Below the pieces are notes generated by a model. That model ran no database searches. It worked only from the letters and a program-made list of their open reading frames with translations, and was not told the DNA's origin. The position numbers and the translations under genes were made by a program. A stretch of 62,927 bases of DNA. Origin: an archaeon. Lineage in GTDB: Archaea; Hydrothermarchaeota; Hydrothermarchaeia; JALTZZ01. Position 1 is the first letter of the stretch, and every line of letters starts with the position of its first letter. Location: NCBI GenBank assembly GCA_027051165.1, contig JALTZZ010000048.1, positions 1 to 62,927 of the forward strand. The letters run 5' to 3'. Shown one piece after another: positions 1 to 9,200 of this stretch.

Positions 1-74
1 ATTAAGGAAGATTTAAGATGTTTCCCTATATTTTAAGATCATTTTTCTTTTTCGTGAAATGAAAATATATATTT

Positions 75-169
75 AAACGTCCTTTTATCGGAAAAGATTA
101 TATTAGCTTTAACTGCTAAATTAGTGAAAAAATTTTGTTGACTATGTGGGATATTGTGTAAGGGGGTTA
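75..169. repeat. Solo end fragment of the insertion sequence found at the far end of the window
   Basis: The string AAACGTCCTTTTAT at 75-88, followed about 70 bases later by AAGGGGGTTA at 160-169, repeats the arrangement at 62819-62832 and 62904-62913, the right end of the element at 61883-62914. The sequence between the two motifs has diverged, so this looks like an old, isolated IS end. It lies just downstream of the hsdR stop and may mark a border of the defence island. Confidence 0.5.
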
Positions 170-181
170 GAGTTTAAAAAT

Positions 182-3100
182 TCAACCCATTACTGCAGCA
201 TGTTCAATTATCAACTCAGAAAGTTCCTTAATAATAGAATAGTTCCTGAATCCTCTTTTCATGAGAACTCTTTTAACTTCTGCTTTTATCCTTGATTTCA
301 TATACTGTTTTCTTTTCCATTCAGAGATTTTAACGTAACCAGACAAAATCCTTGCAATCTCTCGTGCAATCTCTTCTATCTCTCTTTTATCCTCCATGGG
401 GAGATTGGGGTAAGACAAAAGAAGTGAATAGAATGCATACTCTTCTTCACTCATTTTTAATTGCTTCCCTTCTTCCTCAGCTTTCCTAATTTCTCTGGCA
501 ATCTCAACAAGCCGTGAAATCATTTCTGAAACTTCTATCAATTTTGTGTTGTGCTTTTCTATAAGTTCTTTCAGTTTTTCGTAGAGACTCTTATATTTCC
601 AAGGATTGATCCTCATCTTAACTCTCAGCGTGTCATTGAGTATTTTTGCCAGTATCTCTGCTGCAAGATTCTTGTATTCAAGCTTTTGAATCTCTCTAAG
701 GAACACCTCAGAAAGAATAGATATTTCTGGCTTGTCCTTCTTCAGCAACTCAAATATATCGATAGGCTCTTTAGCCGATATACTCTTAGATATGAGCATG
801 CTGACTTCCCTTTCAAGATCTTTTGAAATTTCTCTTATTTTTCTCACAGAATATTTGACAATCATTTTCTTTATCATTTCAAAAAATGCTAAATCTTCTT
901 TTATTGCTGTAGCTTCAGGATGCGGAGCTGCGAGTAGGTAAAGCTTTTTTAAAGCAATAAAATTTTTTACAAAGTTCTTTTTAGTATTTTTATCTTTAGC
1001 TACCCTTTCATAAGCTTGAGCTGTCAATCTTGCGAGTTCATCAGAGCATAATTCTTTCCAATTTTTGTAGTTTAATCCAGAAAAGTATGAAGAAACGATA
1101 TCATACTTTTCTTTAAGCAATGTCAGAACTTCGTTTATATCAACTAACGTTTCTCTTATCTGCTCAACTGTATATTTTGAAAGAGACTTCCTTAAATCAT
1201 CAGCTATACCTATGTAGTCAACAATTAAACCACCGGGCTTATCTTTAAAAACCCTGTTGACTCTCGCTATAGCTTGAACTAAAGAATGATTTTTCATAGG
1301 TTTCCAGAAATACATTGTATGTAAACATGGGACATCAAATCCAGTTAGCCACATATCAACTACTATGACCATCTTCAAATCAGATTCAGGATCTTTGAAT
1401 TCATCAGCAAGATCCTTCAACTCCTTTTTTGTTCTTATATGCTCCCAGAAGTCTTCGGGGTCTTTTGACTTGTTACCCGACATTACCACTACTACTTTCG
1501 GAGCGTTTGGTTGTTTGATGATCCTCTTGTAAAGCTCAACTGCAACTCTTCTGCTTATCGTTACAACCATTGCTTTTCCATCCAACTCCTGAATTCTTCT
1601 GTTAAAATGCTCGACAATGTCTTTTGCCACTTTTTCAAGGTAATCTTCTGTAAGCATTATTCTTTCGAGTCTTGCAAATACTCTCTTAACTGATTCCTTT
1701 TCCTCAGGATCTAAAGCTATTCTCTCAGATATCTCCTCAAATTCAAGGTCTATGAACTCGTTTGTTAAATGAAGCTCTGAAAGTCGAGACTCGTAGTAAA
1801 TTGGAACGACGATTCTATGTCTCCTTGCCTTTTCTATGGTATATACACTTATATAATCTCCAAAAACAAGAGTTGTTGAGCGATCTTCATAATCTATTGG
1901 TGTAGCTGTAAAACCAAGGAAAGAAGCATTAGGGATAGCCCTTCTCAAATTTTCTGCAAGCTGCCTATAATGGCTTCTGTGAGCTTCATCTGCTATCACT
2001 ATAATGTTTTTCCTGTCGGTGAGGAATGGATATTCCTCATCTTTTGACCTCCTACCAAATTTTTGAATTGTTGCAAAAACAATTCCACCTCTCGTTTCTT
2101 TTATTGTTTTTTGGAGTTCTTCTATCGTCTCGACATGGCTTGCAATCGGTAAAGCATTCGCAAATACCCCATAGAGCTGTTCATCAAGCTCTCTTCTATC
2201 CGTTAGGAAGAGAAGGAGTGGATAATCCAGCTCTGGAATCTTAAGAACCTTTCTTGCGTAGAAAAGCATTGTAAGAGACTTTCCACTACCTTGTGTGTGC
2301 CATACCACACCAATCCTCCTTTCTTCTGGAGTTCTTCCGTAGAGAATAGCTCTTTTTGTTCTTTCAACAGCTTTCTTTACAGTGTAGAATTGGTAGTAGG
2401 TAGCTATTTTCTTCACATAACCCTTACCAGCCTTGTCGTATATCACAAAATCCTCGATAAATTCGAGAAAGCGTGTTTTTCTAAACAAGCCAAGCAGGAG
2501 AACATCAAGACTTGTTAGAGTTTTACCTTTCCATCTGTATATCGCTCCCTCCTCGAATTCCTCAACTTTAACATCGTCATCACTCTCTATACCCTCCCAG
2601 ACAAAGAATCTCTCCCAATCAGATGTGGGGGAGCCGTATTTTGTTTCAAGACCATCACTGACGACGAGAACCTGAGCATACTGATAAAGCTGGGGAATGT
2701 CTAACATCTTTATTTTATGATCATTAAAAGCATCCTTAGCTGTATCTCCAGAGTTGAAGCCCTTAAACTCGAAGATTGCAAGAGGAATACCATTAATGAA
2801 AATGACAAGATCTGGACGTCTGTATCTACCACTCTCATAGTAGAACTCAACCTCAAATTGATTAGAGGCAAGAAATTCATTATTGTCGAGGTTTGAAAAA
2901 TCGATTAGCCTAACGAGTCTTGTTCTTTCTTTATTTCCTTCCTTATAGCTGAGACTTACACCAGTTATAAGCATCTCGTAGAACATCTTGCCCCTTATCA
3001 CAGCATCTGGATGATCTATACTTGAAACCATTTGGTAAACTCTTTCAGCCATTTCATCGTTGAGCCATGGATTTATCTTTTTTATTGCTGAAATAAATCG

Positions 3101-3247
3101 TTTTTTGAGAATAACATCTCTGTAGGATTCTCTTTCTCTATTATCAGGAGTAAGATTAGAGCCGTGAATGTATGAGTAGCCCAAGTTTTTAAGAACGTTT
3201 ATCGCGTGATTTTCCACCATGTATTCTTCTGTTAGATTAGCGTCCAC
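182..3247 (-). CDS. hsdR: Type I restriction enzyme, R (motor/nuclease) subunit HsdR
   Basis: This is the ATP-dependent DNA translocase and endonuclease of a type I restriction-modification complex; it works with HsdM and HsdS on unmethylated DNA. The 1021-residue length is normal for the family. The N-terminal nuclease has the PD-(D/E)xK signature: Asp146 in RPDLVIF, then FEFK with Glu160 and Lys162. The SF2 motor has a Walker A at about 317-325 (HTQGSGKS), DEAH at 420-423 and a following FTATP motif. Translation starts at a GTG. Only three bases separate it from the upstream OLD-like gene, and it is the last gene of the eight-gene operon. All main catalytic motifs are present, so it appears intact. 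Confidence 0.96.
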   Translation of the reverse strand: MDANLTEEYMVENHAINVLKNLGYSYIHGSNLTPDNRERESYRDVILKKRFISAIKKINPWLNDEMAERVYQMVSSIDHPDAVIRGKMFYEMLITGVSLSYKEGNKERTRLVRLIDFSNLDNNEFLASNQFEVEFYYESGRYRRPDLVIFINGIPLAIFEFKGFNSGDTAKDAFNDHKIKMLDIPQLYQYAQVLVVSDGLETKYGSPTSDWERFFVWEGIESDDDVKVEEFEEGAIYRWKGKTLTSLDVLLLGLFRKTRFLEFIEDFVIYDKAGKGYVKKIATYYQFYTVKKAVERTKRAILYGRTPEERRIGVVWHTQGSGKSLTMLFYARKVLKIPELDYPLLLFLTDRRELDEQLYGVFANALPIASHVETIEELQKTIKETRGGIVFATIQKFGRRSKDEEYPFLTDRKNIIVIADEAHRSHYRQLAENLRRAIPNASFLGFTATPIDYEDRSTTLVFGDYISVYTIEKARRHRIVVPIYYESRLSELHLTNEFIDLEFEEISERIALDPEEKESVKRVFARLERIMLTEDYLEKVAKDIVEHFNRRIQELDGKAMVVTISRRVAVELYKRIIKQPNAPKVVVVMSGNKSKDPEDFWEHIRTKKELKDLADEFKDPESDLKMVIVVDMWLTGFDVPCLHTMYFWKPMKNHSLVQAIARVNRVFKDKPGGLIVDYIGIADDLRKSLSKYTVEQIRETLVDINEVLTLLKEKYDIVSSYFSGLNYKNWKELCSDELARLTAQAYERVAKDKNTKKNFVKNFIALKKLYLLAAPHPEATAIKEDLAFFEMIKKMIVKYSVRKIREISKDLEREVSMLISKSISAKEPIDIFELLKKDKPEISILSEVFLREIQKLEYKNLAAEILAKILNDTLRVKMRINPWKYKSLYEKLKELIEKHNTKLIEVSEMISRLVEIAREIRKAEEEGKQLKMSEEEYAFYSLLLSYPNLPMEDKREIEEIAREIARILSGYVKISEWKRKQYMKSRIKAEVKRVLMKRGFRNYSIIKELSELIIEHAAVMG

Positions 3248-3250
3248 GTT

Positions 3251-4717
3251 CTACCCCTCTTCCAAAGCATTTTTAAGAGATACGTAAATCTGTGGCAGTT
3301 CCTTTGAATTAAGATATGATGTAAAAAATTTTATTGCCTCAAATCTGTTTGGCTTCTTAGATAGACCAAACATTCTTTCCAAATTAGGTGATTGAATGAA
3401 GACTTTATCATCTCCAAGAAATTCTTTCAATCTTGAGATTTGTTTTTGGGTGGTTTCGTTGCCAGGATCTTCATCAACCAGCACAAAAGTAGGTATTTCG
3501 AAAAATTTTAAAATTTCTGCTACTGGTTTAATGGCAGTAATACTCCCACAGTCAATTACTGAGATGTTTTCCTTATCTAAGTCCAATCCAAGTTTTTCTA
3601 ATGCTAAAACACAGGCTATCTTGTCTGCGGGACCTTCAACCAAAATAACTTTATTAGCAAAGAATATTTCGTTCATTTCCTCGTTAAATTTAGAGGCGAG
3701 TTTAATTTTGTCTTGATCTGAAACACTCTTATGAATTCCAGAAAATACTTTTGTTTCTGAATCGTCCTTTCTAACTAAATAAATATGCTTAAAGTCAATA
3801 ACGTTTACAAAAGACCTCTCATGAGTCGTGTAAACTACTTGAATTCCTTCGTTAGAAAGTTCCTTGAGCATTCTATAGAAATGTCTGCATCCATGTGGGT
3901 GGAGATAAAGTTCTGGTTCTTCAATTGCAATCATCAGAGGGTTCCTGACTATTTCTGCATAAGCTCTTGCAATTGCTATTGCCAAGGCACTCTGAACTCC
4001 GGCCCCCATGTTCTCTGCGTCAAATATCAGCACTTCGTTTTCGTGTAGATATGGTCTAAGATATTTTATAGTCTCAATTGGATGTTGTAGAGAAAGTCTC
4101 AAGCTTAGGTTTAATCCCACTTGAGATTTTATGTGGTCTCTGAGTATCTCTTCCACTTGCTTTATGTAGGGAAATATCTTCTCCTCAAAAGACTGCTCGA
4201 CAGTACACTTAAACTCTTCTTTAGTAGTGTCTGGAATTCTACTTTCAATATGTTTTAGCAGTTTTCCGTACAATGTCCACTGACTTGGTCTGATTTGTTG
4301 TGTAGCTTGTCGATTGAGCCCGATATAGAGCAGCAACACTTCGTTTTTCATCCTATTGGACACTCTCACCTCACGACCAGATGGATATCTCAGAGGATTT
4401 CCGTCCTCGTCGAGAGCTATGTAATGACAATTTTCTCCATCAAAGAACAAATAGAACCCCCAAACACTATCGTTACAATTCAGCGGTGAATCGAATATTG
4501 CCTTTATTTCTATTGGATTTGTAGTATCATAATTATAAAAATCGTCTTTATCAAATGAACGGACTGTAGGATAGGATTCACCAAGAATTAAGTTAAGGGC
4601 TGCAAGAATATTTGATTTACCAGCGTTGTTTGGTCCGATAAAAACGTTGAATGCACTCAGCTCGATTTCCAAATTTTTTATAGAGCGGAAATTTTTGATA
4701 GTTAGTTTTTTGATCAT
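3251..4717 (-). CDS. OLD-family ATP-dependent endonuclease (ABC-type ATPase plus TOPRIM)
   Basis: The protein has the architecture of OLD (overcoming lysogenization defect) nucleases. An N-terminal SMC/RecF-like ATPase has Walker A GPNNAGKS at 28-35, an ABC-signature-like GAG stretch near 238 and Walker B IAIEEPE at 263-269. A C-terminal TOPRIM nuclease follows, with acidic Glu361 (LVEGPADK) and the VDED pair Asp415/Asp417. Known OLD proteins are DNA nucleases, many of them phage-defence effectors, alone (class 1) or with a UvrD-like partner (class 2, Gabija). No UvrD-like gene is seen here. The start ATG overlaps the hsdS stop (ATGA), so it is translationally coupled into the restriction operon. 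Its position between hsdS and hsdR is unusual. Confidence 0.88.
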   Translation of the reverse strand: MIKKLTIKNFRSIKNLEIELSAFNVFIGPNNAGKSNILAALNLILGESYPTVRSFDKDDFYNYDTTNPIEIKAIFDSPLNCNDSVWGFYLFFDGENCHYIALDEDGNPLRYPSGREVRVSNRMKNEVLLLYIGLNRQATQQIRPSQWTLYGKLLKHIESRIPDTTKEEFKCTVEQSFEEKIFPYIKQVEEILRDHIKSQVGLNLSLRLSLQHPIETIKYLRPYLHENEVLIFDAENMGAGVQSALAIAIARAYAEIVRNPLMIAIEEPELYLHPHGCRHFYRMLKELSNEGIQVVYTTHERSFVNVIDFKHIYLVRKDDSETKVFSGIHKSVSDQDKIKLASKFNEEMNEIFFANKVILVEGPADKIACVLALEKLGLDLDKENISVIDCGSITAIKPVAEILKFFEIPTFVLVDEDPGNETTQKQISRLKEFLGDDKVFIQSPNLERMFGLSKKPNRFEAIKFFTSYLNSKELPQIYVSLKNALEEG

Positions 4718-5976
4718 ATTTTCACCACCCTCAACCTCCCAAACACGAGCTGGGGAAGTAGTACATCCCTAATTTTCTTTAATGTTAAAATTTGCTTCTG
4801 ATTATTTATTATTTTCTTGAAGATGGGTTCGACGAGAGAATGGAAGCGTTGAATGACTGGTTGTGGTGGAATAGGTATCAAGTAATTTTGCTCAAAATTC
4901 TTTAGATCAAAACCCCATACTCCTGTTCCTGTATAGTATGTTTGAGCTATGTACTCCTGATAAGATCTAAATATCAAGTAAAGATATGATTTATAATATT
5001 CTTTTTTCGGAGACACCTTCGTTATATGGTGTGAATAAACTCCTATATCCATCTCATAATCTGGAGGAAAAACAACAAATGCAGGACTCGCTAGTAGTCT
5101 TCCAGTTTTCGTTTGTTCAGTATTCGCAAATATTAGATCTCCTTCCTTTACAAAGTGTCTTTCTTTTAGTCGATCGCTTTTAATCCACGCAAATTCTGTT
5201 TTAAACCCTCCTCTTTCTTCAATGTTATTTAGAGTTATGAAAACATAAGCTCCATCCTCGTATTTGTCTAACTTTTCACTCCCTTTGTAGGATAAGCCAT
5301 TCGTAAAGTCCGCAACTTCACCGATCGGCTTAACCTCCCATCCCTTCGGAATCTCAATGTCCAGCTCTTCGTTGTAAACGAACTCCTCATCTTGGAAAGG
5401 CTCAAAATCGATGAACCAGCTTTTGAATATCGCCATAGTTATCTTTTCCAAAATCTCGTTTTGCTTCTTCTTGTTCTCTATCAGGTCGTCGAACCAAGAA
5501 AGGACAGTTGCGATGCGGGTTTGTTCTTCTGAGGGAGGGTAGGGAACCTTAATATTTTTTAAATCTCTTTGTGTTATCAAAGGCTGTGTTGACCCCACAT
5601 TCAATTCAATCAACTCTTTGTTTCTTACACTCAAATGATAAAAATAGAACTTGATGACGGAATTATTGTCTTTTCTTTGCATGATTAGAGCATTATCGGA
5701 TACCCATATTTTATAACCAGCTGGTATATAAAATACGTTACCTAATGTCCCAACCCTTCCAGTTACTAAAAGCTCTCCAGTCTCGTTGTAGTTAGAGGTG
5801 TATCCCATCAACCCGTTTGCTCCCCAGATTTCATATTCATCATCATTGTTAACTAAAGGTGGTCTCTTACCATTTTTTACTTTGAAAAGTTTTCCCAGTT
5901 CTTTAACCTCCCAATCTTTCGGAATCTTCCCGATCTCAGTCTCCTTGAAATCTGTTTCCCATCTGAACTTTACCAT
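4714..5976 (-). CDS. hsdS: Type I restriction-modification specificity subunit HsdS
   Basis: HsdS recognises the bipartite target sequence for both methylation and restriction. The 420 residues form the usual two target-recognition domains with conserved spacer helices. Each half opens with the family pattern of an IP.(D/G)WEV phrase followed by a lead-in to the recognition domain: IPKDWEVKELG near residue 18 and IPKGWEVKPIG near residue 210. Both are typical repeats of methylase_S domains. The end carries the common LLPQLVFGRL phrase. It starts nine bases after the KAP-type ATPase stop and ends in an ATGA overlap with the OLD-like gene. The recognition domains are too variable to predict the DNA target. 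Confidence 0.95.
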   Translation of the reverse strand: MVKFRWETDFKETEIGKIPKDWEVKELGKLFKVKNGKRPPLVNNDDEYEIWGANGLMGYTSNYNETGELLVTGRVGTLGNVFYIPAGYKIWVSDNALIMQRKDNNSVIKFYFYHLSVRNKELIELNVGSTQPLITQRDLKNIKVPYPPSEEQTRIATVLSWFDDLIENKKKQNEILEKITMAIFKSWFIDFEPFQDEEFVYNEELDIEIPKGWEVKPIGEVADFTNGLSYKGSEKLDKYEDGAYVFITLNNIEERGGFKTEFAWIKSDRLKERHFVKEGDLIFANTEQTKTGRLLASPAFVVFPPDYEMDIGVYSHHITKVSPKKEYYKSYLYLIFRSYQEYIAQTYYTGTGVWGFDLKNFEQNYLIPIPPQPVIQRFHSLVEPIFKKIINNQKQILTLKKIRDVLLPQLVFGRLRVVKI

Positions 5977-5985
5977 GTCTACTAT

Positions 5986-8256
5986 TCACCCCTGTAAAAA
6001 CCTATTAAGTTCCTCAAATAATTCTACAATTTCATCTTTCATGCTCTCAGGATCGTTTATATAAATTATATGAAGTCCTTCTACTGATCTCTCTTTTCTA
6101 TCCGCAAAGCATACAATTCTATGGGTTTTTGCATTGTCTTTGATCTGATTTTTCACACTCATTACAGCATTTATTTGATTATAGATCAGTAAAATTTGAC
6201 GGCTTAAGTCTTGTTTAAAAATTACTAAAGGACTATATCTATTCAGAGCATTACGAATTTGAATTGCAGAACCACTAAATAAAGAAGGGTTTTGTTGTAA
6301 GTTTTGTAGTTGTAAATTCAAGTGAGCGTTTAGGGATACAAACATACGAGAAATGATATTTGGCAAGTTATGCAACATTACCCTGATATGGTTCTCAATT
6401 TGTTTTGTTCTGTTTTCTATATCATCTCTTTTGTAAGAATATGGTGGTTTTTGACTTACAAGATTGTTATATACTGGATAGTGTGCATTAAATTGACTTA
6501 AAGCATCAAAACCCCAATTCTTTATTTGCTGAACATATTGTGTTGGATTTCTCCAAAATTCTTCATGAGTTAATTCTTTCTGCCCTTGTAAAATTCTGAA
6601 TGCATTAATTAAAGCAAAAATATATTCAGCAAATGATTTAAAGGTATTTATAAATCTTTTTTCAAACTCTGCCAATTCATCGAGTTGATCTGGGATTTCT
6701 GAGGGGATTATTCCATTATAGTTATAAGTTCTTATTTTAATATCCATTCCTCTAATAGTAGCAGAAGTTTCACTTTGCACATTTAACGCTCCGTGTCTAT
6801 ACAGAAACAAATTAAAATCTCGAATGGCAGAATCTTCAACTCTATCTGTATCAGGATCTGTTATTTGATATCCAGTATAACTTGAATATATATTATGGGC
6901 ATGTTCAAAAAGCTTTCTTAATATTAATTCATTCTCCAACCATTTTGAAGGGTTTAAAGCCATATATTTACCTTCAAACAACACAGTAATAGCTTTATGA
7001 AATCTGGCTTTTTTAATGTCATCTTCCGATAAGCTATCAATTTCGATAATAGGACGGTTTTCTTGATCAAAACCAGTAATTCTATCTTTAATAAATTTTA
7101 TTAAATCGAAAAAGTCATTTTCAGCCTCAAACGCTATTGCCCTTTTTAACAACTCTAAGTTTTTATCATCAATTTCTTTAGTTTCTATAATTTCATCAAA
7201 AAATTTGTTCAAATCACTCCACAATGGGCGACATAAAAAATATTTTGATGTAAAATATGTATACTCTTTTGGTCTATAATAAAGGTTCTCTTCAGATCTC
7301 TCACTATAATTGTAAATCTCTTCGCCCCCAATAAAAATAAATATGGCATCTGAAAGTGTAAAAAGATTTTTAAAAAACTTAAGAACCTCGATAACTTGAT
7401 CAAGGTCTAATTTATCCAACTCATCAATTACATAAACAAGTTTTTTACCGTTTGCCTTAAATTTTCTATGTAATTGTTCCAAATCAAATTCTAAATTTCC
7501 AATGCTGCTATCAAACTCATATAATTCTTCAGCTTTTTCTATTTCTTCTTTTAGTTCTTTTAAATTTAGTTTTTTCCTATACCATAAGTTTATTGCATAG
7601 GGTAAGGGAAATGCAAAGATCAATGGAATTAATTTATTTAAAGAAGTCCAAGGTGTTAGCGATGCATTAGTAAATTGCAAAGCTACTGCAATAGTCCATG
7701 AGGTTAAAAATATCATAATTTTTATATTCGCTTCATTGAGTAAAATTTCATACGCCTTTTCTTCTATCGCCTGTCTTGAAAATTCTTGTTTTCTTTGATA
7801 ATTTTCTAAAAGTCTAAACTCTTTAGCAACAGCTTTCTTATACAATTTCGTAACATCTTCTTTGATATCATTTGGTAAGTTTATATCTTTTGTGCTTGAG
7901 TAAAGCCTTCTAATTAAATTTTCAATGATTTTTCGTGGATGGATTTTTGAATTTTCAGATTTTTGTTCTGCTTCAGCTTCAAGTTGAGCAGCATTGAGCA
8001 AGACTACTATTATGTTCTTATCTTTATTCTTTGCTTCCCATAGTGCTTTATATACGAGAGAAGTTTTTCCAACCCCTCTATATCCGCTTATTAGTATTGC
8101 ACCACTTGTTCTCCTTAAAATTTCATTAGTTAATAATTTAAGCTCCTTCTCTCTACCAACAAAAGATCCTTGAACGTGTCTATCGTCTGTTGGAGGATTA
8201 ATATTGATATCCCAATCTTTCTTTAATACGATCCTCATTTTATTTGACTGTCTCAT
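5986..8256 (-). CDS. KAP-type membrane-inserted P-loop ATPase in the restriction operon
   Basis: The 756-residue protein has Walker A GYRGVGKT at 58-65 and Walker B LVYVIDELDK with Asp278/Glu279. Between them lie two hydrophobic helices at about 178-196 and 207-226. A transmembrane pair inserted between Walker A and B is the hallmark of KAP NTPases, the family of Kidins220 and the phage-exclusion protein PifA. The roughly 450-residue C-terminal part is helical and I do not recognise it; it may sense or bind a partner. The start ATG overlaps the HepT stop (ATGA); a second ATG six codons in is possible. A membrane-linked abortive-infection or sensing role is inferred from the family and the operon. 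Confidence 0.75.
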   Translation of the reverse strand: MRQSNKMRIVLKKDWDININPPTDDRHVQGSFVGREKELKLLTNEILRRTSGAILISGYRGVGKTSLVYKALWEAKNKDKNIIVVLLNAAQLEAEAEQKSENSKIHPRKIIENLIRRLYSSTKDINLPNDIKEDVTKLYKKAVAKEFRLLENYQRKQEFSRQAIEEKAYEILLNEANIKIMIFLTSWTIAVALQFTNASLTPWTSLNKLIPLIFAFPLPYAINLWYRKKLNLKELKEEIEKAEELYEFDSSIGNLEFDLEQLHRKFKANGKKLVYVIDELDKLDLDQVIEVLKFFKNLFTLSDAIFIFIGGEEIYNYSERSEENLYYRPKEYTYFTSKYFLCRPLWSDLNKFFDEIIETKEIDDKNLELLKRAIAFEAENDFFDLIKFIKDRITGFDQENRPIIEIDSLSEDDIKKARFHKAITVLFEGKYMALNPSKWLENELILRKLFEHAHNIYSSYTGYQITDPDTDRVEDSAIRDFNLFLYRHGALNVQSETSATIRGMDIKIRTYNYNGIIPSEIPDQLDELAEFEKRFINTFKSFAEYIFALINAFRILQGQKELTHEEFWRNPTQYVQQIKNWGFDALSQFNAHYPVYNNLVSQKPPYSYKRDDIENRTKQIENHIRVMLHNLPNIISRMFVSLNAHLNLQLQNLQQNPSLFSGSAIQIRNALNRYSPLVIFKQDLSRQILLIYNQINAVMSVKNQIKDNAKTHRIVCFADRKERSVEGLHIIYINDPESMKDEIVELFEELNRFLQG

Positions 8257-8600
8257 AATTGCTCCCTCATCATCTTCAGCAGAACCTCTTTGAGCTCAGG
8301 GAGCTGTTTCTTTACAATCACCCAGATAACTTCAAGATCAACCGCAAAATAACTATGGATCACGACATTTCTTAGCCCTACAACTCTTTTCCATGGAATT
8401 TCCCTATATTTTGAGCGGAGATCCTCCGGTATGTATTTTGCAGCCTCTCCTATGATTTCAAGATTTCTTAATACAGCATCAACAACCAGTTCATTTTCTA
8501 CAAAATCCTCTAAGGTCTCCATTGAAGAAGTATATCTCTCAATTTTCTCTATAGCTTCTATCATGTCTTGGATGAACAGTTTTGGGTCTCTTTTAGACAT
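8253..8600 (-). CDS. hepT: HEPN toxin of an MntA-HepT (MNT-HEPN) module
   Basis: This is a 115-residue all-helical HEPN-domain protein of the HepT/DUF86 type, expected to act as an RNase toxin. The catalytic RX4HXY motif is complete: Arg77, His82, Tyr84 (RNVVIHSY). In characterised pairs the partner MntA adds AMP to the tyrosine of this motif and so silences the RNase. The gene overlaps mntA by eight bases upstream and the KAP ATPase by ATGA downstream. Because the active site is intact, the module is probably functional. Placement inside a restriction operon suggests it is a second line of defence released if the operon is disturbed. Confidence 0.93.
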   Translation of the reverse strand: MSKRDPKLFIQDMIEAIEKIERYTSSMETLEDFVENELVVDAVLRNLEIIGEAAKYIPEDLRSKYREIPWKRVVGLRNVVIHSYFAVDLEVIWVIVKKQLPELKEVLLKMMREQL

Positions 8601-8916
8601 AAACTATTTCTTCCCTAATGGACTCCCACAGCAACGGTTTTCTCATCGCAGCATTCTTTGTTACTATATCTACCCTTATTCCAAGCAGTTCCTCAAGGAA
8701 CTCCTTTAAATCCACAATTTCCCAACCTACAGGCTCGGAAAATTCAACTATAATATCAACATCGCTTGTTTCCTTTTGCTCACCTCTCGTTACAGATCCA
8801 AATACACCAATACTTTTAACTTTAAACTTCTCTTTAAGAATTCTATTGTTCTCTTTTAGTATTTGAATAATTTCCTCAAGGTTTTTAACTTTATTTGATT
8901 TCATTCCATATATCAC
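8593..8916 (-). CDS. mntA: Nucleotidyltransferase antitoxin of an MntA-HepT module
   Basis: This is a minimal polymerase-beta-fold nucleotidyltransferase of 107 residues. The signature GSX10DXD is complete (Gly40-Ser41, Asp52, Asp54) and a third acidic residue is seen at Asp83 in RVDIV. Characterised homologues neutralise the adjacent HEPN toxin by AMPylation. The GTG start overlaps the upstream membrane-protein stop (GTGA); an ATG four codons further in, at 8904, is an alternative. The gene order, antitoxin then toxin with an eight-base overlap, is standard for the family. What is not standard is translational coupling to a restriction system on both sides. Confidence 0.92.
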   Translation of the reverse strand: MIYGMKSNKVKNLEEIIQILKENNRILKEKFKVKSIGVFGSVTRGEQKETSDVDIIVEFSEPVGWEIVDLKEFLEELLGIRVDIVTKNAAMRKPLLWESIREEIVYV

Positions 8917-9200
8917 CTTTCTCCCGTTATGGCTGAAACTATAGTTCCTGCAACATCCCCTATAACTATACTTGGCAAAGATTCGACAAAAAATTTTATC
9001 ATATTCTCTAAGTTTTTAGCCATAAGATTCGGATCGGATGAAACAGGAAAAACAAAGAAAATTAGAGTTAGTATAAATATAGCAGATCCAACATCTGAGA
9101 GAATCTTGTAGGGATTTATTCCAACAATTTTACCTGTAATGAAGCCAACAATTCCGAAGATTACAAGCAATATTAACTGAGTTCCGAGATCCAATTTCAC
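8913..9200 (-). CDS. Small membrane protein between hsdM and mntA, family not recognised
   Basis: The product has 95 residues. Two strongly hydrophobic segments at about 8-25 and 35-53 are clear membrane helices. A third, weaker segment (SLPSIVIGDVAGTIVSAI) forms the C-terminal part. I recognise no catalytic motif. The GTG start overlaps the hsdM stop (GTGA), and its own stop overlaps the mntA start (GTGA). This two-sided coupling is good evidence that it is translated. The size and helices are compatible with a holin-like or pore-forming effector, or with a membrane partner for the two-helix KAP ATPase of the same operon. Both ideas are inference. Confidence 0.7.
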   Translation of the reverse strand: MKLDLGTQLILLVIFGIVGFITGKIVGINPYKILSDVGSAIFILTLIFFVFPVSSDPNLMAKNLENMIKFFVESLPSIVIGDVAGTIVSAITGER

